Counted from the stretch's first letter, positions 15,905 through 25,159 are shown. The stretch: DNA of 26,746 nucleotides from an uncultured Lachnospiraceae bacterium (GCA_910578345.1 CAJTRA010000028.1:1-26746); one strand, 5' to 3'. The notes: generated by a model not told the origin, from the sequence alone. Made by a program: numbers and translations.

Positions 15905-18310
15905 ATGATACAAGAACAAGGAATCAGGTTCGTAGACGGGCTGCTGGCACAGATGACGCTGCAGGAGAAGATCGGGCAGTTGTGCCAGCGGCTGTATGGG
16001 TTTCAGATTTATGAGTGGGACAAAGAAAAGCTCTGTCTTAGCGATGAATTCATGCGGGAGGTAGAGGCCTGTGGAGGTCTTGGGACGCTCTATGGATTGT
16101 ACCGGGCGGATCCCTGGTCTGGCAGAACCTATGAAAACGGACTGACCGGGGAACGGGCAGTAAGAACCTATAATACGATACAGAAGTATGTGCTGGAGCA
16201 TTCCCGGCTTTCCATTCCTGTGATGATGAGCAGCGAATGCCCTCATGGACATCAGGCGCTTGACGGCTATATTCTGCCGGTCAACCTGGCAGTGGGCGCC
16301 TCCTTCTCGCCAGAACATACGGGGGAGGCGGCTTTAGTCTGCGCCAGGCAGATGAAGGGTATGGGCGTAGATTTGGCGCTTGTCTCGCTGCTTGATATTT
16401 TGCGGGATCCCCGCTGGGGGAGAAGCGAAGAGTGTTTCGGGGAAGATCCGTACCTTGCTTCCTGCATGGCGAAAGCTGTGGTGGAGAAGATGCAGAGGGA
16501 AGGGATCGGCGTTGTGGCGAAGCATTTCTGCGGACAGGGAGAGACGACAGGGGGCGTCAATGCCAGCGCTGCGAGGATCGGACCGCGAGAACTTGCAGAG
16601 ATTCATCTTCCGGTGGCGAAAGCCTGTTGTGAGGCAGAAGTGAGAGGGATCATGGCGGCCTACAATGAAATTGATGGAATCTACTGTCATGCCAACAGAC
16701 AGCTTTTGCAGGACATTCTCAGAGAGGAATTTGGTTTCCAGGGCGCTGTGATGGCGGATGGGGTGGCGATCGACCAGCTGGATGCCATGACAGGAGACCG
16801 GGTAAGATCGGCAGCGGCGGCGCTGAATGCAGGTGTGGATATCGGGCTTTGGGACGAAGCGTTTTCACGCCTGGATGAGGCGTTTGAGAGGGGACTGGTC
16901 TCTGGGGAGACGCTTGATCAGGCAGTGAGAAGAGTGCTGTATCTGAAATGGGAGCTGGGATTGTTTGACAGACCCTACCTTGCCATGGATGGTACGCGCG
17001 TGGCAGAGTATTCTGATCTGCCGGCAGAAGAAACGGCGGGCATAGCCGGATCTGTCTGCACAGGTGAGCGGCGAAGCCGCTGTGGAACTGAGAAGAAGAG
17101 AATGTACACATATGAGGACTATCCGCAGTCTGAGCGGCTGGCGCAGGAGTCCGTTATTCTGCTCAAAAATAAAGGACATCTCCTGCCGCTGGCCAAAGAA
17201 AAACGAAAGATCGCGGTCATTGGGCCGAATGCGGATGATCTCTACAGACAGATTGGAGACTATTCCCCGCCGCTCAGAGAGGGTGTGGGCAAGACAGTAT
17301 GGCAGGGCTTAGTGGAACGGGCGCGGGAATGGCAGCAGAGGAAAACTCCTGTCGGTGCAGATCGTGGACAGCAGACAGCCAGGATGGGAACAGAGAAGGA
17401 ATGCTGCCAGCCGGCATTCAGGTTTTCTGATGGAGCCAACCTACAGCAGGCCGCGGAGACGGCGGCATGGAGCGACGTGGTCATTCTGGCGTTGGGCGGG
17501 TCTTCCAGCCGATTTGGCGCTGCTGCGGTGTTTGATAAGAATGGAGCAGTGTTAGGAAGCGGGAAGATGGCGATGGACTGCGGCGAGGGAGTCGATTCGG
17601 CCGATCTTCGTCTGCCGGATGGTCAGGATGCGCTGTTTGATACGGTGCGGCGCAGCGCGAAAGCGCTTGTTACGGTGGTGATTGCGGGAAGACCTTATGC
17701 GATTCCGAACATTGCAGAACAAACGGATGCGCTCCTCTACGCATTCTATCCGGGTCCTGTGGGCGGTGCGGCGATCGCTGACCTGATCTATGGGATCAGA
17801 TCTCCTATGGGAAGACTTCCGGTTTCCCTGCCAAGGAGCGCCGGGCAGCTTCCCGTGTACTATAATTATAAGAAATCCTATCGGGCGATGCATTATTGCA
17901 ATGAGAATGAGGGTGCGCTGTATTGCTTTGGGGAAGGATTTGGATACGGAGCATTTTCCTGCAGTAATGTCCGGATTACGGAAAAAGAGGAAGGATTCTG
18001 CCTTACCTGCGAAGTGAAGAATGAAGGGCAGTGGGAAGATGCCATGGTACTTCAGTGTTACCGCCTTGTGACAAGTTCGAGTGTAGTGCCGCGGGTGCGG
18101 GAGCTGAAAGCATTTCAGAAAGTGTATCTGCAGCCGGGAGAAGAGAAGAAGGTGACGATACCGATCGGACGGGAGTTTTTCCAGATCTATGCCGGTAACG
18201 GACGCTGGGAGGAAGAAAAGGGCAAGTACGGACTTCTTCTGATGGACAGCGGGAAGGTTTACTGGGAAGGTGTGGTAGAGGGCGGCGGATCGTTGCAGGA
18301 TAGATCGTGA
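15905..18310 (+). CDS. GH3 family beta-glycosidase, cytoplasmic
   Basis: This 801-residue protein has an N-terminal TIM barrel (about 10-350) with SSECPHGHQ, the RDPRWGRSEECFGEDPYL motif, KHFCGQGE, and the nucleophile Asp285 in VMADG (more often SDW in GH3). A C-terminal alpha/beta sandwich (about 400-640) contains ESVILLKNKGHLLPL and IAVIGPNADD, and a fibronectin-III-like domain closes the protein. There is no signal peptide, so it acts inside the cell. It begins one base after the phosphorylase stop and has no clear RBS of its own, so translation is probably coupled. Family members cleave terminal glucose, xylose or other beta-linked sugars. Next to GH130 a role in trimming gluco-mannan-type or other beta-linked oligosaccharides is likely but inferred. 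Confidence 0.9.
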   Translation: MIQEQGIRFVDGLLAQMTLQEKIGQLCQRLYGFQIYEWDKEKLCLSDEFMREVEACGGLGTLYGLYRADPWSGRTYENGLTGERAVRTYNTIQKYVLEHSRLSIPVMMSSECPHGHQALDGYILPVNLAVGASFSPEHTGEAALVCARQMKGMGVDLALVSLLDILRDPRWGRSEECFGEDPYLASCMAKAVVEKMQREGIGVVAKHFCGQGETTGGVNASAARIGPRELAEIHLPVAKACCEAEVRGIMAAYNEIDGIYCHANRQLLQDILREEFGFQGAVMADGVAIDQLDAMTGDRVRSAAAALNAGVDIGLWDEAFSRLDEAFERGLVSGETLDQAVRRVLYLKWELGLFDRPYLAMDGTRVAEYSDLPAEETAGIAGSVCTGERRSRCGTEKKRMYTYEDYPQSERLAQESVILLKNKGHLLPLAKEKRKIAVIGPNADDLYRQIGDYSPPLREGVGKTVWQGLVERAREWQQRKTPVGADRGQQTARMGTEKECCQPAFRFSDGANLQQAAETAAWSDVVILALGGSSSRFGAAAVFDKNGAVLGSGKMAMDCGEGVDSADLRLPDGQDALFDTVRRSAKALVTVVIAGRPYAIPNIAEQTDALLYAFYPGPVGGAAIADLIYGIRSPMGRLPVSLPRSAGQLPVYYNYKKSYRAMHYCNENEGALYCFGEGFGYGAFSCSNVRITEKEEGFCLTCEVKNEGQWEDAMVLQCYRLVTSSSVVPRVRELKAFQKVYLQPGEEKKVTIPIGREFFQIYAGNGRWEEEKGKYGLLLMDSGKVYWEGVVEGGGSLQDRS

Positions 18311-18354
18311 GGCGTGTGGAAAGGGAGAGGTAATGGTACGGTGCATTGTAAATG

Positions 18355-18482
18355 CTCCATGCAAAGTCTATCAGGGCAGGATTGCATGGAGTCAGTCAAA
18401 TAACGGATAACTGCCCGTGGACTTTGCAAGTTTCGAAGAAATGATCTGATGAAGAATGAATTCGATAAGGAGCAAAGTCTAT
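18355..18482 (+). promoter_or_regulatory. Leader with mutually exclusive RNA stems before the MFS gene
   Basis: Three foldings compete. CTCCATGCAA (18355-18364) pairs perfectly with TTGCATGGAG (18382-18391). TGCAAAGTC (18360-18368) and GGGCAG (18374-18379) pair with GACTTTGCA (18420-18428) and CTGCCC (18411-18416), which uses part of the first stem. GCAAAGTC occurs again at 18472-18479, between the RBS and the ATG, so GACTTTGC can instead pair there and cover the ribosome site. This is the layout of a translational or attenuation switch. Confidence 0.45.
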
Positions 18483-19809
18483 GAATACGAAAGATACAAC
18501 AAAATATATGGAATTTTTGAAAGCGCTGCAGGAGATGAGGACGTATCTACTGCTCTGGGCGACGCAGGCCTTTTCCGGGCTGGGAAGCGCGATGACGAGC
18601 TATGCACTGGTGATCTGGTCTTATACGCAGAAGGGATCCGCGCTCATGACGGCGCTTTTGATGGTAAGTTCTTATGCGCCCTATGTGCTGCTCAGTATTT
18701 TTGCGGGCGCCTTGAGTGATAAGTGGAACAAGAAGATTACGATGTTAGTGTGCGACACTGTGGCGGCGTTGACGACGGTGGTCGTGCTGGTTCTGTTGCA
18801 AAAGGATGCACTGCAGATTTGGCATCTGTATCTGATCAACGGGATCAATGGTCTGATGAACACAGTGCAGCAGCCGGCTTCCGAGGTGGCAGTCACGAAA
18901 GTGCTGCCGAAGAAGTATTATCAGAGAGTGGGCGGCCTGTCTTATCTGGCAAGTTCCCTTCATTCGATTATGACGCCGATCATTGCGACAGCAATCTTAG
19001 GGATTGCCGGGATGGGAGCGGTCGTAGCTTTCGATCTGTTTTCCTTTGGTATGGCATTTGTGACGCTGGCTTTTTTGATCCGGATCCCGGAGGATGGGGA
19101 GGCGTATGGTGAGAAAGAGAAGCTGTTTGTCTCTGTGAAACAGGGAATTTCCTACCTTCGAAAGGAGAGGGGAATCTTTGACCTGATCCTGTTTCTTGCG
19201 GCGATCAATCTGGTAGCGTCGATTTATGACGCGGCGTTTCCGGCCATGATGTTGTCCAGAAATGGAGGCAGTGAGCGAGTGCTCGGTATCGTCAATACCG
19301 TGATCGGTCTGACAACGCTTGCAGGAAGCATTCTGGCCTCTTTGATCAGGAAACCGAAGAGTAGGGTGCGTGTGATCTGCAACAGCCTGTTGTTTTCCAT
19401 GAGTACCGAGAACTTTCTTCTGGCTTTTGGGCGGACGCCGCTTGTCTGGTGTATCGGCGGCTTTCTGGGCTGGATCGCCATACCGCTTATGAGCACGAAT
19501 CTGAATGCCATTATGCGGCTGCGTGTGCCGGAGCAAGTACAGGGAAGGGTCTATGCCGTCAGGAATTCACTGCAGTTCTTTACCATACCGATCGGGTATT
19601 TTCTCGGCGGGCTTTTGGTGGATCAGGTGTTTGAGCCTGTTATGGCGCTGCAGGCAAAGGAGAGTGTACTGGTGCGGATGTTTGGAAGCGGCAAGGGTTC
19701 CGGCGCTGCCTTTCTCTTCTTTGTGATCGCATTTGCGGGGATTTTTGTCTGCCTGTATTTCAGACGGGACAGGCAGATCTGGAAATTGGAGGAGGAGACG
19801 ACAGAATAA
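18481..19809 (+). CDS. MFS transporter, macrolide-efflux/MFS_3 type
   Basis: This 442-residue integral membrane protein has about 12 hydrophobic segments. It begins at TYLLLWATQAFSGLGSAMTSYALVIW and carries the loop-2 signature GALSDKWNKK, the usual G-x-x-D-R/K-x-x-R/K pattern. The family exports drugs or small metabolites by proton antiport. The RBS aagg­ag at 18468-18472 lies 8 bases before the ATG, inside the structured leader. It follows the GH3 gene after 170 bases without a terminator, so it could be read through from the glycosidase operon or controlled by the leader. A sugar-export or uptake role cannot be claimed from the sequence. Confidence 0.88.
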   Translation: MNTKDTTKYMEFLKALQEMRTYLLLWATQAFSGLGSAMTSYALVIWSYTQKGSALMTALLMVSSYAPYVLLSIFAGALSDKWNKKITMLVCDTVAALTTVVVLVLLQKDALQIWHLYLINGINGLMNTVQQPASEVAVTKVLPKKYYQRVGGLSYLASSLHSIMTPIIATAILGIAGMGAVVAFDLFSFGMAFVTLAFLIRIPEDGEAYGEKEKLFVSVKQGISYLRKERGIFDLILFLAAINLVASIYDAAFPAMMLSRNGGSERVLGIVNTVIGLTTLAGSILASLIRKPKSRVRVICNSLLFSMSTENFLLAFGRTPLVWCIGGFLGWIAIPLMSTNLNAIMRLRVPEQVQGRVYAVRNSLQFFTIPIGYFLGGLLVDQVFEPVMALQAKESVLVRMFGSGKGSGAAFLFFVIAFAGIFVCLYFRRDRQIWKLEEETTE

Positions 19810-19864
19810 GAACTTACTTTTTGTAAGGAAGACCGTAAGAAACGGGAAAGGTGTGGTGACAGTC

Positions 19865-21628
19865 ATGAATACAGCGACAGAATTGCGGAACAGATTACGA
19901 AGTATTGACCATAAAGGGTATCCTGCTTACAAGGATCTGAAGGGGCAGTATCAATTCGGAGATTATGTGCTTTCCATTGATCATGTACAGGGGGATCCCT
20001 TTGCCGCACCGTCCAGACTTTCTGTGCGGGTGGAGAAGAGCAAGGCGGGCTTTCCGGCGGCATATTATGATACGCCTGCGAAACGGATCACGCTGCAGGA
20101 TCATCTGACCAGGCTGTTTGGCAGATGGGCGGCGGGCGGCAGTTTTCAGGCGAAGGGCTCCGGCAAGAGCGGTCTTCTGTCAGTGTCAAGATGCGGGCAG
20201 CAAGTGTTGGAGCGCACGGCCCTGCGGGTGAAAGACGGCGATATCATTCTGCGCTTCGAGGCGGGATTCCCGGCTAATGGGCGGACGATCAATGCCAGAG
20301 AGTTAGAGAAGATGCTGTTCGAGATTCTGCCGGATTGTGTGCGAAAGAGTCTCTACTATGTAAAGATCGATCAGGAGAAACTGCGCCAGGCCATCTGTCT
20401 GTGCGAGGACCAGCAGTCGATCCGGGAAAGTCTGCGGGAGAGGAAATTATGCGCTTTTATTGCAGACGGCTCTGTTCTGCCGCGGGAGAGCGGCGTGTCG
20501 GAGAGACCGATGAAGAATGCGGTGCCGTTCCGTTCGCCGGAGTCTCTGCGGATCACATTGAAACTGCCTAACAGGGGAGACGTGACCGGCATGGGGATTC
20601 CTATGGGAATCACCTTGTTTGTGGGCGGCGGTTATCATGGCAAATCTACGATCCTGCAGGCATTGCAGAATGGGGTATATAATCATATCGCGGGGGATGG
20701 CAGGGAGCTTGTCATCACAGATGCCTCTGCCTTTAAGCTGCGGGCGGAAGATGGCAGGAGTGTCACGGGAGTGGATATTTCTCCCTTCATAAAGAATCTG
20801 CCGAATCGAAAAGATACGACTCATTTTTCCACGGAAGACGCCAGCGGCAGCACTTCCCAGGCGGCTAATCTGATGGAGGCGTTAGAGAGCGGAAGCAGTT
20901 TGATCCTGATTGATGAGGATACGTCTGCCACCAACTTTATGGTGCGGGACAGCCTGATGGCGCAGGTGATCACGCCCGGTGAAGAGCCGATTACACCTTT
21001 TATCAGCAGAGTCAGGGGGATGTATGAGGATCTTGGCGTGTCTTCTATTATCGTGGCAGGAAGCTCTGGTGCGTTTTTCCATGTGGCGGATACCATCATC
21101 CAGATGAAGGAATATGTACCCATCGATATTACGCAGAAAGCGAAGGCGGCAGCGGATGCTTATGAGGGCAGGCACAGGGAAAGTGATACGAAACAGGCTT
21201 CTTCGCCGTCTGCCGGCGATAGCCTGCGCACTGGCGGTAATGCGTCTGAAGCAGTGTTCCCGGACTTTAACCGGAAACGCTGTCCTGGGCCGGATATGAC
21301 GCTTAGAAAGGACGATAGGATCAAGTTGAAAGCGATGGGAACGAGTGAACTTTCCATCTCGAAGGAAGCCGTGGAACTACGTTATTTAGAGCAGCTTAAG
21401 GATCAGGAACAGAGTATGGCGTTAGCGTATCTTCTGAAATATGTGGAGCTTCGGATGTTGGATGGCAGAAAGGATCTGCGCCAGATCGGGGATCTTCTGG
21501 AAGATCAGCTTGACAGGAGCGGCTTAGAGAGCCTGTTTGAGAGAGGAGAGGTGTCTGCACAGCTGGCAAGACCCCGGAAACAGGAAATCCTGGCGTGCAT
21601 CAACCGGTATCGGAAATTAAAGTTATAG
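19865..21628 (+). CDS. ABC-class ATPase of the PF09818 type, function uncertain
   Basis: Start 19865 (MNTATELRNRL) gives 587 residues. The open frame extends upstream into the MFS gene, but that part is a shadow, and an in-frame GTG at 19856 is an alternative start. The Walker A is GGGYHGKST at about residue 255, followed by ITDASAFKLRAEDGR and the Walker B LILIDEDTSATNFMVRD. IIVAGSSGAFFHVADTIIQM and the helical C-terminus are characteristic of this family. It has no membrane segment, so it is a soluble ATPase rather than a transporter subunit. A trypanosomal relative (MRB1590) is a ring-shaped RNA-binding ATPase, but the bacterial role is not established. It starts 55 bases after the MFS gene. 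Confidence 0.85.
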   Translation: MNTATELRNRLRSIDHKGYPAYKDLKGQYQFGDYVLSIDHVQGDPFAAPSRLSVRVEKSKAGFPAAYYDTPAKRITLQDHLTRLFGRWAAGGSFQAKGSGKSGLLSVSRCGQQVLERTALRVKDGDIILRFEAGFPANGRTINARELEKMLFEILPDCVRKSLYYVKIDQEKLRQAICLCEDQQSIRESLRERKLCAFIADGSVLPRESGVSERPMKNAVPFRSPESLRITLKLPNRGDVTGMGIPMGITLFVGGGYHGKSTILQALQNGVYNHIAGDGRELVITDASAFKLRAEDGRSVTGVDISPFIKNLPNRKDTTHFSTEDASGSTSQAANLMEALESGSSLILIDEDTSATNFMVRDSLMAQVITPGEEPITPFISRVRGMYEDLGVSSIIVAGSSGAFFHVADTIIQMKEYVPIDITQKAKAAADAYEGRHRESDTKQASSPSAGDSLRTGGNASEAVFPDFNRKRCPGPDMTLRKDDRIKLKAMGTSELSISKEAVELRYLEQLKDQEQSMALAYLLKYVELRMLDGRKDLRQIGDLLEDQLDRSGLESLFERGEVSAQLARPRKQEILACINRYRKLKL

Positions 21629-21657
21629 GAATGTCGAAAAGAGATACCAAGGAAGAA

Positions 21658-21710
21658 AAGGCGGGGAGTTCTGCTACAGGGTTACGGTAAAGCAGCTCCC
21701 GCCTTCTTTT
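21658..21710. terminator. Bidirectional terminator between convergent genes
   Basis: The arms 21658-21675 and 21691-21705 (ggcggggag against ctcccgcc, extended by ctgct/agcag) form a GC-rich stem. T-runs follow on the plus strand (ttctttt) and, read the other way, on the minus strand (ttttctt). The stem overlaps the last codons of the kinase gene. It should stop both the ATPase transcript and the kinase transcript. Confidence 0.8.
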
Positions 21711-22975
21711 GCGTCTGTGACAGTGATCGTTCCCTCATGTGCTTTGACGATCTCATAGGCGATGGACAGTCCAAGGCCGAAATGATCCTTCCGGCTTCTG
21801 GACTTTTCCACACGGTAGAAACGGTCGAAGATCTTTTTCTTATCTTCATCGGAGATGCCGATGCCGTTATCCTGCACCTGTATGGTGAAGCGGCTGCGTG
21901 TGTGGGTAAGCGAAAGAGTGATCTGGCCGTGCGCCGGGGTATAGCTGATGGCATTGTGGAGCAGTATGGCGACGACCTGGCTGATCCGTTCGGGGTCAGC
22001 GGTGCATAAGGGCAGCGATTCTTCTGGCAGCACAATGGACAGCAGAATAGATTTTTCCCGTGCCAGCGGTTCGAAGGATTCATAGGAATTGATCAGCAGT
22101 GTGTCTAACTCTGTCGCTTCCTTCCGGATGGGAAAGTGGTGGCTGTCCGATTGGGAGAGAGTGAGAATATCGCTGACCAGAGAGGAGACGCGCAGTCCCT
22201 CCTGATAGATGGTCTTAATAAAACCTGCCTGTTTCTCAGGATCCGCCCCCTTGCAGCATTCTGCGGCTGACAGGATGACAGACAAAGGCGTGCGCAGTTC
22301 ATGGGAAGCGGCAGCCACGAACATAGCCTGTTTCTGCTGGTTTTCTTTGATCGGCCTTAACAGAATGCCGGTGAAAAACCACGCAAAAATGCCAAGCAGA
22401 ACAGTGGCGGCGATATCAATCAACAGAAACCGGATACGCTGTTCCCTGATCTGTCGTTCCAAAGGTTTCAGGGATGACAGGACAATGATCTCCAGCATGG
22501 AGCTGTCAGTTCCCATCTGCATAACGCTGCAGTAATATTTCGTTTTGGCAGAAGGAGAGAGGAATTCATATTCGTAATGAGAGAGTGCGCCGGTTCGGCC
22601 ATCATTCACGACCACGGAGGCGGATAGGTTTGGCAGTGCCTCCAGTGCCTCCTGGCTTTCCAGAAGCAGTTTGTCATTTTCTTCTCTGCGGACCGGATCA
22701 GTCAATTGGTTATAGAGAAAGGGAACGCCGTTATCCAGCACAAAGAACCGATAATTTCCCTGTGCCTCCATCTTGGCCAGCCATTCCATGGAAATGACGG
22801 TCTGCTGTTCCAGATTGGTGGAGATGGTATTGATATCATTCTTAAAAGCCTGAAACTGGTTGCGGTACAGTCCCTTTTCCGATACATACAGATAGCAGAG
22901 GGACATAACGAACATGATTATGGCGGTGATACCTGCACAGAGCAAGGTAAGCCGCAGGTGTACTTTTTTAAACAT
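21674..22975 (-). CDS. Sensor histidine kinase
   Basis: This 433-residue membrane kinase has two transmembrane segments (about 8-30 and 182-204) enclosing about 150 extracytoplasmic residues without a recognisable sensor fold. The H-box HELRTPLS contains phospho-acceptor His225, and N341 lies in LLHNAISYTPAHG. The ATP lid regions are DNGIGIS (369-375) and GLGLSIA (400-406). There is no clear HAMP domain. It is the partner of the response regulator upstream, but 161 bases separate them, unusually many for such a pair. The ggagg RBS is about 13 bases from the ATG, which suggests weak translation. The ligand is unknown. Confidence 0.92.
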   Translation of the reverse strand: MFKKVHLRLTLLCAGITAIIMFVMSLCYLYVSEKGLYRNQFQAFKNDINTISTNLEQQTVISMEWLAKMEAQGNYRFFVLDNGVPFLYNQLTDPVRREENDKLLLESQEALEALPNLSASVVVNDGRTGALSHYEYEFLSPSAKTKYYCSVMQMGTDSSMLEIIVLSSLKPLERQIREQRIRFLLIDIAATVLLGIFAWFFTGILLRPIKENQQKQAMFVAAASHELRTPLSVILSAAECCKGADPEKQAGFIKTIYQEGLRVSSLVSDILTLSQSDSHHFPIRKEATELDTLLINSYESFEPLAREKSILLSIVLPEESLPLCTADPERISQVVAILLHNAISYTPAHGQITLSLTHTRSRFTIQVQDNGIGISDEDKKKIFDRFYRVEKSRSRKDHFGLGLSIAYEIVKAHEGTITVTDAKEGGSCFTVTL

Positions 22976-23136
22976 AGTAGGATGAGTTCCTCCCTTGTTG
23001 TCCGTCTGATCTGCCGGACAGCGTCTGACTATTTGGACATTAATCGATTGAAGGGCAATTCATCGGAAGAGCGGTGGATTTCCGGGGCGGGGCAATATCT
23101 GACAGATTGCGCGTCATATATATGCGGCTTATGAGA

Positions 23137-23823
23137 TCAGTCCTGCGTGTCTGTCAGTGTATAGCCGACGCCGCGCACGGTCTTGATCTGCAGGCGGCTT
23201 CCGGTATTTTGCAGGCGCCTGCGCAGGAAATGGATATAGTTGTCCAGATTCCCCTCCTCTACATTGCTGTCCGGCCCCCAGACTTTGAGTAAGATCATGT
23301 TCCGGGGCAGGATTTGGCCTTTGGAATGGAGGAAGACCTCCAACAGGGCGGCTTCCTTCTTAGAGAGCGTACAATGTCCGGCGGGGCCGGTGAGGATACT
23401 TTCTAAAGACTGCCAGGTAATGTCACCCACCGTGAAAGAGTCGTCCACAGATAGTGCGTGGGGTCTCCTGGACACACAGCGGATTCTGGCCATCAGTTCC
23501 TCGAAAGCGAAGGGTTTCACCAGATAGTCGTCGGCGCCAAGATCAAGTCCTGTCACCTTATCGGACAGCGTGCCAAGCGCGGTGATCAGAATAATAGGCG
23601 TTTTGATACCTTTATGCCGAAGAGAGGTCAGAATATCAGTGCCTTCCATGCCAGGCAGCATCCGGTCAAGCAGGATCACGTCGTAAATATTCTGCTCGCC
23701 CAGGTAAAGCGCTTCTTCTCCATCGAAACAGGAATCTACCGTGAAACGCTGCTGTTCAAGCTGGTAGGTAAGGGTATCGTTCAAATGTCGGTCGTCCTCT
23801 GCGAGTAAGATTCTCATGTCCAA
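23137..23823 (-). CDS. OmpR/PhoB-family response regulator
   Basis: The 228 residues comprise a receiver domain (acidic pair LAEDD at 8-11, phospho-acceptor Asp53 in VILLDRMLPG, Thr81, Lys103 in VKPF) and a winged-helix DNA-binding domain (about 130-225, ending VRGVGYTL). It should be phosphorylated by the kinase encoded next. The MFS transporter gene ends 44 bases upstream, so all three probably form one transcript, and the transporter is the obvious candidate target. Confidence 0.94.
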   Translation of the reverse strand: MDMRILLAEDDRHLNDTLTYQLEQQRFTVDSCFDGEEALYLGEQNIYDVILLDRMLPGMEGTDILTSLRHKGIKTPIILITALGTLSDKVTGLDLGADDYLVKPFAFEELMARIRCVSRRPHALSVDDSFTVGDITWQSLESILTGPAGHCTLSKKEAALLEVFLHSKGQILPRNMILLKVWGPDSNVEEGNLDNYIHFLRRRLQNTGSRLQIKTVRGVGYTLTDTQD

Positions 23824-23867
23824 ACTCCATTCTTTCTATAGATCATTCCAATACCAGGAAGAAGGTA

Positions 23868-25100
23868 TTATTTTCGTACCGCTTCGAATACCGGCCGGTT
23901 GTCGGCTGCGGGAAGCACGATGAACAGGAAGATGCTTCCTAACGCGACCACGCTCAGAAGGACGGCCACCGCACGGTAAGGCAGGATCTGTCCCAGTGCG
24001 CCCGCCAGGAACTGGAAGCACACGCCGCCCACGGCGAACAACACGTTGAAAAAGGCGTTGACTCTGGCCCGCATCTGTTCCGGCAGATAGGACTGCACGG
24101 CGGTTTCCCGAATGGTGCCGCTGCAGATGCCAAGGCTTCCGCAGAGAAACCGATTGGCCAGCATGGCCGGATAGGGCAGGAAAAGGAGCGCCATATCTGC
24201 CAGGCTGTAGATCAGGTAGACAGTCTTTGTGAAAGGGTATCTTTTTCTTACGGGCATCTCCTTCTTATATTGTAGCAGACCGCCAAACAGTCTGCCAGTC
24301 ATTTCCGCGCTGAGCAGAAAGCCAAGCATCGTGGCGCCGAGATACGGCTGGGTCTGATAATAGAACTGCGTGGTGATGCTCATGCCGTTGGCGGTTCCCT
24401 GCATGACGCTCATATTGGCGTAAATGTTGCGGATGCCTTTCTCCCTTTTCAGGAAAGCAAAGCCTTCCCGGAGATCGGTACGGTACTGGCGCAGCGTATA
24501 GGAGGAGACTGCGGCCGCTTTTCGTGTTTCCCGGATCAGGCTTTCCGTCAGCACGGAGCAGAGGGTGATTCCGGAGACGAGAAAGAAGATCTGCGCCATG
24601 GTAAGTTTTCCGTAGAGAAAAGCGGCAGCCGGCGACATGACGATGATCACCGTCGGATAGAGCATGGAACTGACTGCGTAGCCTTTCTGCTCCAGTCCGC
24701 GGGGGATCAGATCCGGATACCAGGCGGCGTAGGCGAGACGGTAGAGGACGGAGATGGTGCCTGCGGCCAGCGTAAACAGCAGGTAGAGCAGGAAGCGGAA
24801 GGTATGCCGTCCTGCCCAGAAGCCCATGGCGGCATAGAGAGCCGCCAACAGGAGGTCCATTCCGACGATCCACTTTTTCTTGCCGCCTTTGTCGATCAGG
24901 GGTGCGATCAGGATTGGCAGCAGTATGTCCGGAAGTACTCCGCAGATCATGATCAGTGAGGATAAGAAGGCCGACTGCGTCTCGTCAAAGACAAGCAGGC
25001 TGACCGGCAGGTTCATGGCTTCCCCGCCAACGGCGGAAAGAACCGTAGCCAGAGTGATACAGGAGAAATCTTTTGTCCAGAGTCTGTTTCTTTTTAACAT
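23868..25100 (-). CDS. MFS transporter
   Basis: This 410-residue protein has about 12 hydrophobic segments, starting MLKRNRLWTKDFSCITLATVLS. It has the loop IDKGGKKKWIVGMDLL after the second helix and a conserved YRLAYAAWYPDLIP stretch typical of the MFS_3/macrolide-efflux group. It is distinct in sequence from the plus-strand MFS protein. It has its own consensus promoter and a leader of about 95 bases with a palindrome. It is followed closely by the response regulator and kinase, which suggests a signal-controlled export function. The substrate is unknown. Confidence 0.88.
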   Translation of the reverse strand: MLKRNRLWTKDFSCITLATVLSAVGGEAMNLPVSLLVFDETQSAFLSSLIMICGVLPDILLPILIAPLIDKGGKKKWIVGMDLLLAALYAAMGFWAGRHTFRFLLYLLFTLAAGTISVLYRLAYAAWYPDLIPRGLEQKGYAVSSMLYPTVIIVMSPAAAFLYGKLTMAQIFFLVSGITLCSVLTESLIRETRKAAAVSSYTLRQYRTDLREGFAFLKREKGIRNIYANMSVMQGTANGMSITTQFYYQTQPYLGATMLGFLLSAEMTGRLFGGLLQYKKEMPVRKRYPFTKTVYLIYSLADMALLFLPYPAMLANRFLCGSLGICSGTIRETAVQSYLPEQMRARVNAFFNVLFAVGGVCFQFLAGALGQILPYRAVAVLLSVVALGSIFLFIVLPAADNRPVFEAVRK

Positions 25101-25144
25101 CGTATTATCTTCCCATCTTTTTTGATTTTCTTTCTGATTCCCGC

Positions 25145-25159
25145 GAGCATAGTATGCTC
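25145..25159. promoter_or_regulatory. Perfect 15-bp palindrome in the MFS leader
   Basis: GAGCATA-G-TATGCTC lies about 40 bases downstream of the predicted transcription start and 45 bases before the start codon. It may be a repressor operator or an RNA hairpin; ccc/ggg extend the stem beyond a small internal loop. Confidence 0.5.

Noticed and set aside
19812..19826. CTTAC-T5-GTAAG hairpin between MFS and ATPase genes
   Set aside because: The five-base AT-rich stem is too weak to call a terminator or regulatory element.
19733..19864. Upstream in-frame extension of the ABC-class ATPase gene
   Set aside because: It overlaps the end of the MFS gene in another frame and has no RBS. Homology-like sequence begins at 19865.
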